The position numbers and the translations under genes are program-made. From assembly GCA_045545635.1 (NCBI GenBank), contig JAZQBI010000069.1, positions 14,698 through 78,697 of the forward strand: a stretch of DNA of 64,000 nt. The letters run 5' to 3'. The notes beneath the pieces were generated by a model. It searched no databases, was not told the origin of the DNA, and worked only from the letters and a program-made list of their open reading frames with translations. Positions 34,617-44,372 of this stretch are shown here, in pieces (positions within the stretch are counted from its first letter, which is position 1; each line of letters opens with the position of its first letter). The stretch is from RGIG8748 sp045545635 (lineage in GTDB: Bacteria; Bacillota; Clostridia; UMGS1810).

Positions 34617-34690
34617 AAAAAAGCGAACTTTTTTCTTCAAAAAGCGAACTTTTCGTTTTAATAAATAAAAAACATTAAAAAAACGAACTA
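34617..34690. promoter_or_regulatory. GCGAAC repeats spaced 21 bp upstream of the sugar-binding lipoprotein gene
   Basis: AAAAAGCGAACTTTT occurs at 34618-34632 and 34639-34653 (21-bp register), with a third related copy AAAAAAACGAAC at 34677-34688. The pair lies in the divergent control region of the YesN-like regulator and the lipoprotein gene and resembles the A-tract/CG repeats at 4368-4397 and 2268-2300. Confidence 0.55.
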
Positions 34691-34782
34691 AATTCAAAAA
34701 AAAGAGAATATACTTTTTGAAATTCGAATGTTAGAATAATATATGTAAAAAAAGCAGACAAAAAAGAAAAGGAGAAATGAAA

Positions 34783-36219
34783 ATGAAAAGAATTATTGCT
34801 CTTATCTGTCTTCTTTGCATGGCAGTGACCTTGTTTGCAGGTTGCGGTGACAAAAAGGATGACGAAGGTGTTGAACTTCTTTGGTATGTTCCCGGTGATG
34901 TTCAGCCCGATCAGGAACTTGTTATGACAGAAGTCAACAAGATCCTTAAAGAAAAAATCGGTGTAACACTCAATATTCAGTTTATTCCTACATCGGCTTA
35001 CGCAGAGCGTATGAAGATGACAATGGCATCCGGTGCAAAGTATGACCTTTGCTTCACATCCAACTGGCTCAACTACTACGATCAGGCAGTTGACAACGGT
35101 GCTCTTTACGATATAACAGAGCTTGTCGAAGCAAACCCCGAGCTCTATGATGTAGTACCCAAAAGATACATAGACGGCATAAAGGTGGACGATAGAGTTT
35201 ATGCTTTCCCCAATATGCAGATTATGGCTCAGCCTCTTGCAGTATGGGCAAGAAAAGACCTTCTTGAAAAATACAATTTTGACCTCCAGAGTGTTGAACA
35301 CATAAATGATATTGAACCCTTCCTCGAAATGGTTAAAGAGGGCGAAGATGGTATTTATCCCTTCAGAACCAAATGGGGCCCTGCATTCTGGGTTAATGCT
35401 GACTGGGGCGAACAGAAGGCAACAGGTCTTTGGTTCAACTACACAACCCACGAATTCAAGCCCAGATTTGAGGTTCCCGAATACATTGAACATGTAGAGA
35501 CATTCCGCAGATGGTATCAGAAGGGTTATATCCGTGCAGATGTTGCAAGTGCCGGAGATGACACTACAGATTCCAAACAGAATAAATATGCTGTACAGAT
35601 GTCAGGCTACAAGCCCGGTCAGACTAGTCCCGATAGTCAGACAAACTGTGAATATGATTACAAGGTGCTCCTCACACTTCCTATGAGCGAAGGCTGTGCT
35701 GCAGCTACCATGACAGGTATCAGCATCACAAGTAAGCATCCCGAAAAAGCATTTGAGCTTATCAAGCTTGTCAATACTGACAAAGAGCTCTACAACCTTA
35801 TCTGTAACGGTATAGAAGGTAAACACTACAAGCTCAACGAAGAAGGCAAGATTATCCCCGATCCAAACTCAGGCTATCATCCCGATGTTGACTGGGAATT
35901 CGGTAATCAGTTCAATGCCCTTATAGACGAGGGTATGCCCGATGATGTATGGGAGCAGACTAAGGAACTCAATGAAAATTCAGAGATGAGTCCTCTTTCC
36001 GGATTTACTTATGATGACACAGAAACAAGCCTTGATATAACAAATGTTGTAGCGGTAATGGATGAGTATGTAGACTATATCACTCCCAAGGACTTTGAAG
36101 CATACAAGAAGGAATACAATGTGAAGATGAAAGCTGCAGGGGCTGACAAGGTTTATGCAGATATAGAAAAACAGGTTAAAGCCTTCCTCAAAGAGAACGG
36201 TATAAAACCCCGGAAATAG
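34783..36219 (+). CDS. Extracellular sugar-binding lipoprotein of a CUT1 ABC importer (LplA-like)
   Basis: ATG 34783 follows AAAGGAG by 8 bases. The 478-residue protein has a lipoprotein signal (LFAG-C21). It then shows the type 1 oligosaccharide-binding fold: MTEVNKILKEKIGVTLNIQF, YDLCFTSNW, a Y/W-rich middle and a C-terminal lobe of the LplA/DUF3502 kind. It would capture oligosaccharides at the cell surface. No permease lies beside it; the LplB/YtcP-type permeases at 4496-6338 lack their own binding protein, so they are plausible partners 28 kb away. Their control regions share the same repeat type. A hairpin terminator follows. Confidence 0.9.
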   Translation: MKRIIALICLLCMAVTLFAGCGDKKDDEGVELLWYVPGDVQPDQELVMTEVNKILKEKIGVTLNIQFIPTSAYAERMKMTMASGAKYDLCFTSNWLNYYDQAVDNGALYDITELVEANPELYDVVPKRYIDGIKVDDRVYAFPNMQIMAQPLAVWARKDLLEKYNFDLQSVEHINDIEPFLEMVKEGEDGIYPFRTKWGPAFWVNADWGEQKATGLWFNYTTHEFKPRFEVPEYIEHVETFRRWYQKGYIRADVASAGDDTTDSKQNKYAVQMSGYKPGQTSPDSQTNCEYDYKVLLTLPMSEGCAAATMTGISITSKHPEKAFELIKLVNTDKELYNLICNGIEGKHYKLNEEGKIIPDPNSGYHPDVDWEFGNQFNALIDEGMPDDVWEQTKELNENSEMSPLSGFTYDDTETSLDITNVVAVMDEYVDYITPKDFEAYKKEYNVKMKAAGADKVYADIEKQVKAFLKENGIKPRK

Positions 36220-36229
36220 CATCTTTTAC

Positions 36230-36266
36230 AAAACCGCAATTATCCTTGGGGTAGTTGCGGTTTTAC
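36230..36266 (+). terminator. Terminator of the lipoprotein gene
   Basis: AAAACCGCAA (36230-36239) pairs with TTGCGGTTTT (36255-36264); the T-run is short. Confidence 0.7.
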
Positions 36267-36275
36267 AATTATAAT
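36246..36275 (+). promoter_or_regulatory. Possible promoter of the surface-protein operon
   Basis: TTGGGG (36246-36251), 18-base spacer, TATAAT (36270-36275), overlapping the preceding terminator. The -35 is poor. Confidence 0.35.
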
Positions 36276-36327
36276 ACACATTATATTTCTCCGGTGAAAT
36301 ATAAAGTAGTAACGGTGGTATGAGATT

Positions 36328-39300
36328 ATGAAAAGATTTTTTGCATTTTTATTGGTGCTTGCCATCACTTTAGGGGCAATGCCAATGGGCATTATGGCTT
36401 CCGGCGAGGTGTACACTGACTTTGTGAAAGGAAGCATAGAAGATAACCTTGTAGTAAACTTCAAGGACTCCTTCTGGCATGCCAACACCCTCAACGATTC
36501 CAGAGTTTCCCTTACGGGAATCAATTGGATCAACGGTGTGGGATATGCCGGTGCATCTATGACCGCCAAGGAGGATATACCTACGGTTGCTTCCCATTAT
36601 GGCAGTGCAGGTATGGCAATAGGTACTTCAACCAATGCCACACATCCAAAGATAGAAAAAGAAGCAGATTCATACGCTATAGGCGAAAGATATGTCTTTA
36701 AATTTGCGGCACGCAACATTAATCCCGACATTTCCGCTACCATAAGATTAGGTGTGTTCAACGGCACATATTCCGGTGTGGAATCCAGAGACTTTCTCCC
36801 CGTGACAGAGTATCCAAACGGTGAGATAGTGCTTCCTCAAAGCGGAGAATGGGTTACTGTGGAGGTTGTTTTGCCATCCTCCCCAAACAGAGCTGTTCCC
36901 GCAATACGTCTTGGCTTTGTCAAAGGCACCAAAGCAGGTGCATCGGTAGAGTTCAATGCCTGCCATCCCGGTGTTCAGCAGGTCTACTATGCGGAGGAAA
37001 CTGCTCACAGCATAGAGGCAGACATTGTTTCTGGCGAGAATACACTGGGTGCAAAAGCCTCCATAACTCTCACCGCTTCGGTATTCAATCAGCTTGAAGA
37101 AAAAGGCAACTTAAGTCAGGAATTTGACTGGGCTTTGCTTGACTCCCAAAAAAGCCAAGTAACCGAAGGCTACACCATTACGGATAATGGCACAAGTGCC
37201 AATGTTACCTTTGCAAATACAGATCTCAATAATGGCGATTACACAATAGTTGCCACCTCAAGGGAATACGGAATTTCAAGATTTATTCCCATAACTGTCA
37301 GGGCAAAATTTGAGCTTCCCGAGTACATTCCTGTTTCCTCTGATGATAACCTTATCGAAACACCCACAAAGTCATCTATGGTAAGCACCGGAACATCCAA
37401 TATCGTACACGGCAAGACAGACGGTCTTACATATCCTGAAATATATACGGTTTGTGCAAGTGCAGATGTTGATGCACCTGCACACACCTGCTATGAGCAC
37501 GGTTTCCTGTACAAAAAGCTTGAGCCCGAGGGCGGCTATGTTGCAGGCGATAAATATGTTTTTTCTGTTTGGGTACGAAACTCCGGAGATGCTCCCACAA
37601 ACTTTATTGCAGGACTTTCCAATGCGTATAATGTACCTACACAATACGGTTCCAACCACGGAAGCGAAGGCATATATCTTCCCAATGACGGCAAGTGGTA
37701 TCACTACAAGGAGATATTCACAATGCCGGGTCCCAGGCCTATACTTAGTGCAGGCTTGCCTGCAGGAACAAAGGCAGGTGCCTCGGTAGATATCAATCTT
37801 ACAAATTCCGAACTTTCACCCTCTTATTTTGCAAAAGAGGTTGTTGCGGATATAGAGGCAGCAGCTTCAAAGCTTACTGCAAATAAGGGCGAAACAATTA
37901 CGATTGATGCCACTGTGGCAAATCAGCTTGGAGATGAAGGTTCACTGGCTCAGAACTTCAAGTGGGATGTTCTGGACGAGGATAAAAACTACAAGGATAG
38001 CGGTTATACCTTAAGTGCAGACGGTGACAAGGCATCTCTTACTGTTAATACGGAAGAAGCAGAAAACATATATGTGGCGGTAACTTCAACCGATTACAAT
38101 ATAGTGCGTATGGTTCCCGTATCTGTAAACGGAAAGAAAGCTTTTGTGGATTTTGTAAAAGGCGAAATGCCTAAGAATCTCATTGCAGATCCCACCGCAA
38201 CAGATCATTTTGCAGATGCAAGTGCAAACTACAATGTGGAGGAAACCGGTGATTACAGACTGGAGCTTTCCAGTACATTTACCGCAAAGGCAGATGTTAC
38301 ATCCTATGGTGCAGCTCACACCAAAGCCAGCGGTTTCCTTATCAAAAGCGGAAACACAGGAATCAGCACAGATTCCCTTCTTACAGGCGGAACTCCGTAT
38401 GTGTTCAGTGCCGATGTAAAGAATGCCAACGGCACAGGGGACATTGTTCTTGACGTGAGCCTCAGTAACTCAAATTACTGGACTGCGTCAAAACCTGTGG
38501 AAACCTCCGCCGGCTACACAATTCCTGCAGGAGACGAATGGTACAAGGTTGCCGCAACCATGAAGCTTCCCGGTGACGTGGGAGCAGAATACAAGCCTTA
38601 CCTTATCTTTGGCTTTGGTATAGGCACCAATGCAGGAGACAAATTTGAATTAAACAGAAAATACCCCACGGCAGATGCAATGTACTTTGCACCCGAGGAG
38701 GCATATGACATAAAGGTAACCAATCTTTCGGACAGTATGACGGTACAAAAGGGTAACGAAATTTCCTTTGGTGCCGAGGTATTGAATCAGATTGGTTCCA
38801 CAGGATACTTAAATCAGAACTTTACCTGGTATGTAAGAAAAGCTGACAACACAGATGCTTCATCTTACTTTACCCTTGAAATAAGCGAAGACACAAAAAC
38901 AGTAACCCTCATTCCCAAGTCAAAGGCAAAGGGCGGTAAATATACCGTAATTGCCGCATCTGATGACTATGAGGAGCTTGTGAGGTTTGAGGACTTTGTA
39001 GTTGCGGATTCCTCCACAACTCTCTATGTAGCTGTTGACGGAAGCGACAGTGCAGAGGGCACATCTTCCGAGCCTCTTGCAACACTTCAGGGTGCAATTG
39101 ACAAAGTTGCAGAACTCAGAAAAAATAATATAACTGTAAACGAGGTTATATTTGCCCCCGGAGAATACCGTTTTACAGAAGGTGCGGTTTTTGGTAAAAA
39201 GGATGTTTACGATGTTCCCGTTACATTTAAGGCAGAAGAAAAGGGAACAGTAGTATTCAAAGGCTCCCAAAAGCTAAATCCCACAGACTTTAAGCTTGTG

Positions 39301-41679
39301 GAAGATGATAGCATTACATCACGCTTTGCTCCCGGTATGAAAGGCAAGATATACAGTCTGGATCTTGCAAAGGCAGGATACACTCCCGCGGATATAACAG
39401 ATGTAACCCTCATTAACGGTCAGTACGGTCTCACAAGTCAGGGTGAATTCAACACCCTCTATTATGACGGTGTTGAGCAGACTGTTTCTCAGTGGCCCGA
39501 CAGCGGTTATGCCATAAAGGGCGATCAGGAGCAGTACAATTCAAACAGTGTCAACTCAAAGGACGGTCTCTCCTTTACATATTACAGAAGCGATATAGAC
39601 CTTATGCTTCCCTCCATCAACTGCGACAGATGGGCAGATGCAAAGAATTTCTGGATTTCTTCTTTTGAGCCCTACGATTACAGCAGGTTCAGATATTATG
39701 TAAAATCCATTGATACCACGTCTCACACAATTACGATTTGCGATAACCCCGCTCAGAAGCTTGCAAATGAGCGTTCGGGAAGATGGAAAGCATTTAACTT
39801 AATAGAGGAAATCACTCTCCCCGGCGAATATGCCATAGATACGGAAAATATGATGCTCTACTATTATCCCCAGGGTGCACTGGGTACCTGCGATATAGAG
39901 TTTTCCACACTTTCCGGTGCTATGATAAGTATTGCCAATTGTAAGAACATCATATTTGACTCTATTGTATTTACCCAGACACGGGATGATGCAATAGTAA
40001 TGACAGATGTAAGTGATATATCAATCCTTAACTGTGATTTTACCGACATTGCTTCCATTGCTGTTCAGACTTCGGGTTCACAGTATGCCGTAAGCGGCAG
40101 AGAAAGCTGGCAGGCACAGCGTAAGAACGGTGCCAATAATGTAGTTGTAAAAGGCAACAACTTTATTAACATCGGTCAGACAGCGGTTCAGCTATCCGGC
40201 AGCGGCGATGTGGATACTCTCACAAGTTCGGGCAACTTAATCGAAGATAACTACATAAACAATACCTCCAACAAGTCATTCTGGGAGGCGATAGTTCTCG
40301 GCGGCTGCGGAGTAACTGTACGAAACAACAACATAAGCTCCGTTCCCATGCAGGCAATAAGAGCCTGGGGCAGTAACCACCTCATAGAATACAACGAAAT
40401 CTACGATGTAGTTACCGAGGATGCCGACTGTGCGGCTATCTACTGGGGCGGAAGCTCAATCTTTCAGGGTACGGTAGTCCGTTACAACTATATTCACGAT
40501 ACCGTGGGTACAGTGTCCGGCGGTCAGGTTGGTATTTATTGGGACGATATGCAGCTCGGTCAGAGTGCAAAGTACAATATCCTTGCAAACCAGGACATAG
40601 ACTTTAACTCCAACGGTGCAGGAGCAACGGTGCACAGCTACAACACCACCTATGTTGCAAACAAGCACCTTAACCATCACGACCACGCATCCCGCGGTGA
40701 GGACACAATAACAAGAGACTTAAACTATACCTCTCTTGAAGCAATACGAAATGATATTGCAGACCTTGACCTTTACTACAAGAGATATCCCTATCTTGAA
40801 AATGTAATAGGCAAGGGTAACAATCCAACAAAGTACACAAGTATTATAGGTAATCTTGCAGTAGATGTTGGCGGAGTGTATCTCCAGAGCAACGCACCAA
40901 AATATGCGGTTATATCAGGAAACACTCAGCTTGATTCCACAGATGCGTTTAATGATGTTGATTCGCAGGATTTCCGACTCAGAGCGGATTCGGAGCTTGC
41001 AAAGGCTAATCCCCACATTCTCAATACCGAAAACTTCGATATAGAAAAAATCGGTCTTTTGAGAGAATTTGCCCTTGGCACCTTTGATGCTGCCTATCCT
41101 GCAAACGGACAGTATGTTTCAGGTGAGATAGGACCTATAACCCTTTCCTGGAATACGGCGGCAGGTGCAAACCGCTATAATGTCATTGTGGCAAGGGATG
41201 CGGCACTTACAGATGTTGTGTTTGAAGACACTCTTATGTACAGCAATGTTATGCTCCCGTCACTTGAAAACGGCACATACTACTGGAAGGTGACTGCGGT
41301 TAACACCTCAAGGGAATTTGCATCCCAAAAGGATGCAGAGGGAGGAGTAAGAAGGTTTATTGTTTCCTCCGCTCCTGCAGATGTTGCAATAACCGAGCCG
41401 ATAGTCACTGATTCTGACAGTCTTGACTTCCGCATTACATACAACGGTTCCGACTCGCTTTGCTTTGATGTGTATGTGGCAGGCTACTCGGATGACGGAA
41501 AACTTGAGTTTGCAAATGTGCACGCAATAGAGAATGCTGCAGGCGGCAGCTCCTTTGACATAAACAGCATAGTAAATGACAACAAGCTCAAGGGATGCAC
41601 AATGTTTAAAATATTCACCTGGAAGAATGGTCTTGTACCTCTCAAAGGCGGATTTAAGATGTTTTACAATAAAAAATAA
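36328..41679 (+). CDS. Giant secreted beta-helix protein with three sugar-binding-like/Ig-like module pairs
   Basis: The 1783-residue protein has a signal peptide (cleavage near IMA-SG, 25) and then three copies of a two-part module: a beta-sandwich of about 190 residues resembling a carbohydrate-binding module (about 28-228, 332-508, 607-790) and an Ig-like domain of about 95 residues with the signature NQ[IL]xxxG (N254, N532, N820). A right-handed parallel beta-helix follows (about 898-1590; start YVAVDGSDSAEGTSSEPLATL, with SQWPD and GNLIEDNYIN-type coils). It ends in an FN3-like domain (1590-1685) and a C-terminal F-x-W-x-x-x-L-V-P-L domain. There is no SLH domain. The beta-helix part is like the one in the 47246 gene and may be a glycoside hydrolase or lyase (GH141-like is possible). 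First gene of a four-gene operon. Confidence 0.82.
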   Translation: MKRFFAFLLVLAITLGAMPMGIMASGEVYTDFVKGSIEDNLVVNFKDSFWHANTLNDSRVSLTGINWINGVGYAGASMTAKEDIPTVASHYGSAGMAIGTSTNATHPKIEKEADSYAIGERYVFKFAARNINPDISATIRLGVFNGTYSGVESRDFLPVTEYPNGEIVLPQSGEWVTVEVVLPSSPNRAVPAIRLGFVKGTKAGASVEFNACHPGVQQVYYAEETAHSIEADIVSGENTLGAKASITLTASVFNQLEEKGNLSQEFDWALLDSQKSQVTEGYTITDNGTSANVTFANTDLNNGDYTIVATSREYGISRFIPITVRAKFELPEYIPVSSDDNLIETPTKSSMVSTGTSNIVHGKTDGLTYPEIYTVCASADVDAPAHTCYEHGFLYKKLEPEGGYVAGDKYVFSVWVRNSGDAPTNFIAGLSNAYNVPTQYGSNHGSEGIYLPNDGKWYHYKEIFTMPGPRPILSAGLPAGTKAGASVDINLTNSELSPSYFAKEVVADIEAAASKLTANKGETITIDATVANQLGDEGSLAQNFKWDVLDEDKNYKDSGYTLSADGDKASLTVNTEEAENIYVAVTSTDYNIVRMVPVSVNGKKAFVDFVKGEMPKNLIADPTATDHFADASANYNVEETGDYRLELSSTFTAKADVTSYGAAHTKASGFLIKSGNTGISTDSLLTGGTPYVFSADVKNANGTGDIVLDVSLSNSNYWTASKPVETSAGYTIPAGDEWYKVAATMKLPGDVGAEYKPYLIFGFGIGTNAGDKFELNRKYPTADAMYFAPEEAYDIKVTNLSDSMTVQKGNEISFGAEVLNQIGSTGYLNQNFTWYVRKADNTDASSYFTLEISEDTKTVTLIPKSKAKGGKYTVIAASDDYEELVRFEDFVVADSSTTLYVAVDGSDSAEGTSSEPLATLQGAIDKVAELRKNNITVNEVIFAPGEYRFTEGAVFGKKDVYDVPVTFKAEEKGTVVFKGSQKLNPTDFKLVEDDSITSRFAPGMKGKIYSLDLAKAGYTPADITDVTLINGQYGLTSQGEFNTLYYDGVEQTVSQWPDSGYAIKGDQEQYNSNSVNSKDGLSFTYYRSDIDLMLPSINCDRWADAKNFWISSFEPYDYSRFRYYVKSIDTTSHTITICDNPAQKLANERSGRWKAFNLIEEITLPGEYAIDTENMMLYYYPQGALGTCDIEFSTLSGAMISIANCKNIIFDSIVFTQTRDDAIVMTDVSDISILNCDFTDIASIAVQTSGSQYAVSGRESWQAQRKNGANNVVVKGNNFINIGQTAVQLSGSGDVDTLTSSGNLIEDNYINNTSNKSFWEAIVLGGCGVTVRNNNISSVPMQAIRAWGSNHLIEYNEIYDVVTEDADCAAIYWGGSSIFQGTVVRYNYIHDTVGTVSGGQVGIYWDDMQLGQSAKYNILANQDIDFNSNGAGATVHSYNTTYVANKHLNHHDHASRGEDTITRDLNYTSLEAIRNDIADLDLYYKRYPYLENVIGKGNNPTKYTSIIGNLAVDVGGVYLQSNAPKYAVISGNTQLDSTDAFNDVDSQDFRLRADSELAKANPHILNTENFDIEKIGLLREFALGTFDAAYPANGQYVSGEIGPITLSWNTAAGANRYNVIVARDAALTDVVFEDTLMYSNVMLPSLENGTYYWKVTAVNTSREFASQKDAEGGVRRFIVSSAPADVAITEPIVTDSDSLDFRITYNGSDSLCFDVYVAGYSDDGKLEFANVHAIENAAGGSSFDINSIVNDNKLKGCTMFKIFTWKNGLVPLKGGFKMFYNKK

Positions 41680-41696
41680 AAGGAAGGGAAGTTAAA

Positions 41697-44372
41697 ATGA
41701 AGAGAATATTAAGCACAATCCTTATTCTTGCAATGATGCTGTCTGTAATGCCTGTCATTGGTATGGCAGAGGAAACTGCAGATGCACCTTATGCAGACGG
41801 CGTAGGGGAAATTCCGGAAAATCTCTTTTCGAACCCCAAGAACTCATCATTGTGGTATACTAACCCCACATATGTAAACAGTACAACTGTTCAGACAAAG
41901 AACGAGTGGACCTCCGACGGATTTGCAGGCTATGCCTTCAAAACAACAGGCATCGTTACAAACAAAACAAACGGTTGGCAGGTTGCCGCAGGCAGCAGAT
42001 TGATTCCGGCACAGTTTAACGACTATACTGCAACCGAGGGTGAGCACTATGTAATTAAGTTTGCCGTACGCTCCCTTACCGAAAACACCGGATTCGGTGT
42101 AAGGATCGGTACATGGAACGGTGCTTATTCCGGAACCAGTGCAGATGTAAGCCAAATTATGGATTACGAAAACGGTGTTGCGAATGTTCCCGGTGACGGC
42201 CAGTGGCATACAATAAAGGGCACATTACCTGCACTCAGGGCAAACGATATAAACGACAGCGGAAAGATTCGTATGGTTCTTGTTGGTATGGCAGCCGGAA
42301 CTCCTGCAGATGTTACAATGGAGCTTAATAACCACTATAAGGAAATCCCCGATGATGTTCCTTACTTTGCAAAGGAAGAGGTTGCACAAATCAACCTCGA
42401 AGCCGATAAGGATGTTGTCGAAGCAGGTGACACAGTTACTCTTACTGCCGAGGTGTTAAATCAGATTGGTACTCAGGGTGCTATCGACCAGGAAGCGATT
42501 AACTGGTATGTAACAAATGAAGAACGCACCGAGAAGATAGAGCTTGCAAATGCATTTGAATTTGACGGCTGTGAAATGACAGTCGGCACAGGTGCTCCTG
42601 CAGGAAACTACTATATAGTTGCAGAAAGTGCGGATAACACCGATGTGAGAAAGGGTGCAGCCATAACTGTCAAGGAACCCGTTAAGGAGGACTATGTTCC
42701 TGTTGACACAGAGGACGGCAAGGCTTACGACATTACTCTCACATGCACAAGTGAGGAAAGAGAATACTACACATCTTTAAACGAGCTTACACTTACAGCT
42801 TCCCTTGTAGACAAGGACGGAAAAACCGACGGAATAGACCAGAACGTAAGCTGGATAATTCTCGATTCCGAAAAGAGAAACGAGGTTACAGACGGCTTCT
42901 TTACTGCATCCGAGGGCGGCAGCATCACCGTTAACTTCGATGCGGCACTTCCCGAGGGCACATACTATGTTCGTGCCTATAAGGATGGGGACGTAATGTT
43001 CGGTAAGAACTTCCCTGTGGTTATAGACAACACATATATTCTCAGAGATATTATTGAAGAAATTAATGATAATGACGAAAACTTAAAGGAAAATCTTCCC
43101 AAGTATCTTCCTTATATAGATGCAGAAAATGAGCTCTATGACGAAACAGACAAGGACAATTTTATTACTGTTCTTGCATCTATGGCAGAAGAGGAAGAAT
43201 TTACTGCAGATAATCTAAAAGAAAGATTTATGCTTGCCTGCATAATTTCTCTCCACAATATACCTTCCGAAAATGCGGAGCTTTTCGAGGGAACATCCTT
43301 TGTATACGAAAAAGAGCTTGGACTGGATAAAATTGCAGATGGCGGCTCCGACCTTTATTCCAAGGTTTATGCAGAGGGCATTACCGATGCAGGAAGAGAA
43401 AAAATAAAAAATGCTGTATCAATGGCAAAAACACAGAAAGATTTTGTTGATACATTCTGCAAAAGCACACTTCTTTGTGCAATTTCCGACAGTACATATC
43501 TTGGTACAAACTATGTAACAGAGCTTCTTACTAAGGAAAATCTGGAAGCCGCAGACATAGAGGCTGAGGGCTATCTTGCATCCGAGGCAAAAGAGCTTTA
43601 TGAAGATGAAATAGCTCACAACACTCTCACAAAAGCACAGCTTGAAGAAATCCTCAAAGAAGAATATGAATATGAGGAGGAAACCTCCTCAGGCGGAAGC
43701 TCAGGCGGTTCAGGCAGCGGCGGAGGCCGTGGCGGCAGTGTGTCTGTTGCAGGTCCCGCGGTAAGCGTGCCTGTTGCTCCCAAGAATGAAGAAACCAAGG
43801 AAGACAAAGAGGACAAGGATATAAGCTTTAATGATGTTGACGAAAAGCACTGGGCATTTGTAAACATTCAGTTCCTTGCAAAGCTTGATGTCCTTAAAGG
43901 TGACGACAAAGGCAACTTCAATCCCGAAAAAGAGATTACAAGAGAGGAATTTGTAAAGGTTCTGGTAGAGGCATTTGACCTTGCCGGATCGGCAGATGTT
44001 TCCTTTGGCGATGTAAAGAGCGGTGCGTGGTACGAACAGTATGTAAAGACCGCTGTTGCAAACGGCATCATAAACGGTAAGGCAGACGGCACCTTTGGTG
44101 TTGGCGAAGCTGTAAGCCGTGAAGATATGTGTGTTATGATAGCCCGTGTTCTCAAAATGGGTGAGGATGCAGAAGGCTCTCTAGGTTATTCCGATGAGGC
44201 CAGCATTGCTCCATATGCAAAGAACGCAGTAAGCTATTTGAGCATGCTCAGTATGATAAACGGAATGCCCGATAACACCTTCCGTCCCAAGGATGCATGT
44301 ACCCGTTCTCAGGCGGCAAGAGTTATTGCAGATATTCTCAACTATAATGTAATGGAGGTAAACGGCAAATGA
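41697..44372 (+). CDS. SLH-anchored protein with the shared sugar-binding-like and Ig-like modules
   Basis: The 891-residue protein has a signal peptide (1-24), one sandwich module (about 33-228) almost identical to the third one in the gene at 53359, an Ig-like domain with NQIGTQG (N255), a degenerate second Ig-like domain (about 345-440), a charged helical region (445-655), a Ser/Gly-rich flexible linker (about 660-690), and three C-terminal SLH domains (about 710-890, TREEFVKVLVEAF; SREDMCVMIARVL; TRSQAARVIADIL). It is the only SLH protein here carrying the module family of the unanchored beta-helix and esterase proteins, so it may tether them or the same glycan to the wall. AAGGAAGGGAAG precedes the ATG; the next gene overlaps by 4 bases. 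Confidence 0.87.
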   Translation: MKRILSTILILAMMLSVMPVIGMAEETADAPYADGVGEIPENLFSNPKNSSLWYTNPTYVNSTTVQTKNEWTSDGFAGYAFKTTGIVTNKTNGWQVAAGSRLIPAQFNDYTATEGEHYVIKFAVRSLTENTGFGVRIGTWNGAYSGTSADVSQIMDYENGVANVPGDGQWHTIKGTLPALRANDINDSGKIRMVLVGMAAGTPADVTMELNNHYKEIPDDVPYFAKEEVAQINLEADKDVVEAGDTVTLTAEVLNQIGTQGAIDQEAINWYVTNEERTEKIELANAFEFDGCEMTVGTGAPAGNYYIVAESADNTDVRKGAAITVKEPVKEDYVPVDTEDGKAYDITLTCTSEEREYYTSLNELTLTASLVDKDGKTDGIDQNVSWIILDSEKRNEVTDGFFTASEGGSITVNFDAALPEGTYYVRAYKDGDVMFGKNFPVVIDNTYILRDIIEEINDNDENLKENLPKYLPYIDAENELYDETDKDNFITVLASMAEEEEFTADNLKERFMLACIISLHNIPSENAELFEGTSFVYEKELGLDKIADGGSDLYSKVYAEGITDAGREKIKNAVSMAKTQKDFVDTFCKSTLLCAISDSTYLGTNYVTELLTKENLEAADIEAEGYLASEAKELYEDEIAHNTLTKAQLEEILKEEYEYEEETSSGGSSGGSGSGGGRGGSVSVAGPAVSVPVAPKNEETKEDKEDKDISFNDVDEKHWAFVNIQFLAKLDVLKGDDKGNFNPEKEITREEFVKVLVEAFDLAGSADVSFGDVKSGAWYEQYVKTAVANGIINGKADGTFGVGEAVSREDMCVMIARVLKMGEDAEGSLGYSDEASIAPYAKNAVSYLSMLSMINGMPDNTFRPKDACTRSQAARVIADILNYNVMEVNGK
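41805..42378 (+). repeat. Duplicated module DNA, copy 1 (partner 56321-56891)
   Basis: The two segments encode nearly the same 190 residues and share long identical runs (for example the TTTAACGACTATACTGCAAC region), with scattered synonymous changes. Confidence 0.8.

Noticed and set aside
34625..34690. Riboswitch or T-box in the leader of the sugar-binding lipoprotein gene
   Set aside because: The region is A-rich with short direct repeats and no conserved aptamer or specifier structure; protein-binding sites explain it better.
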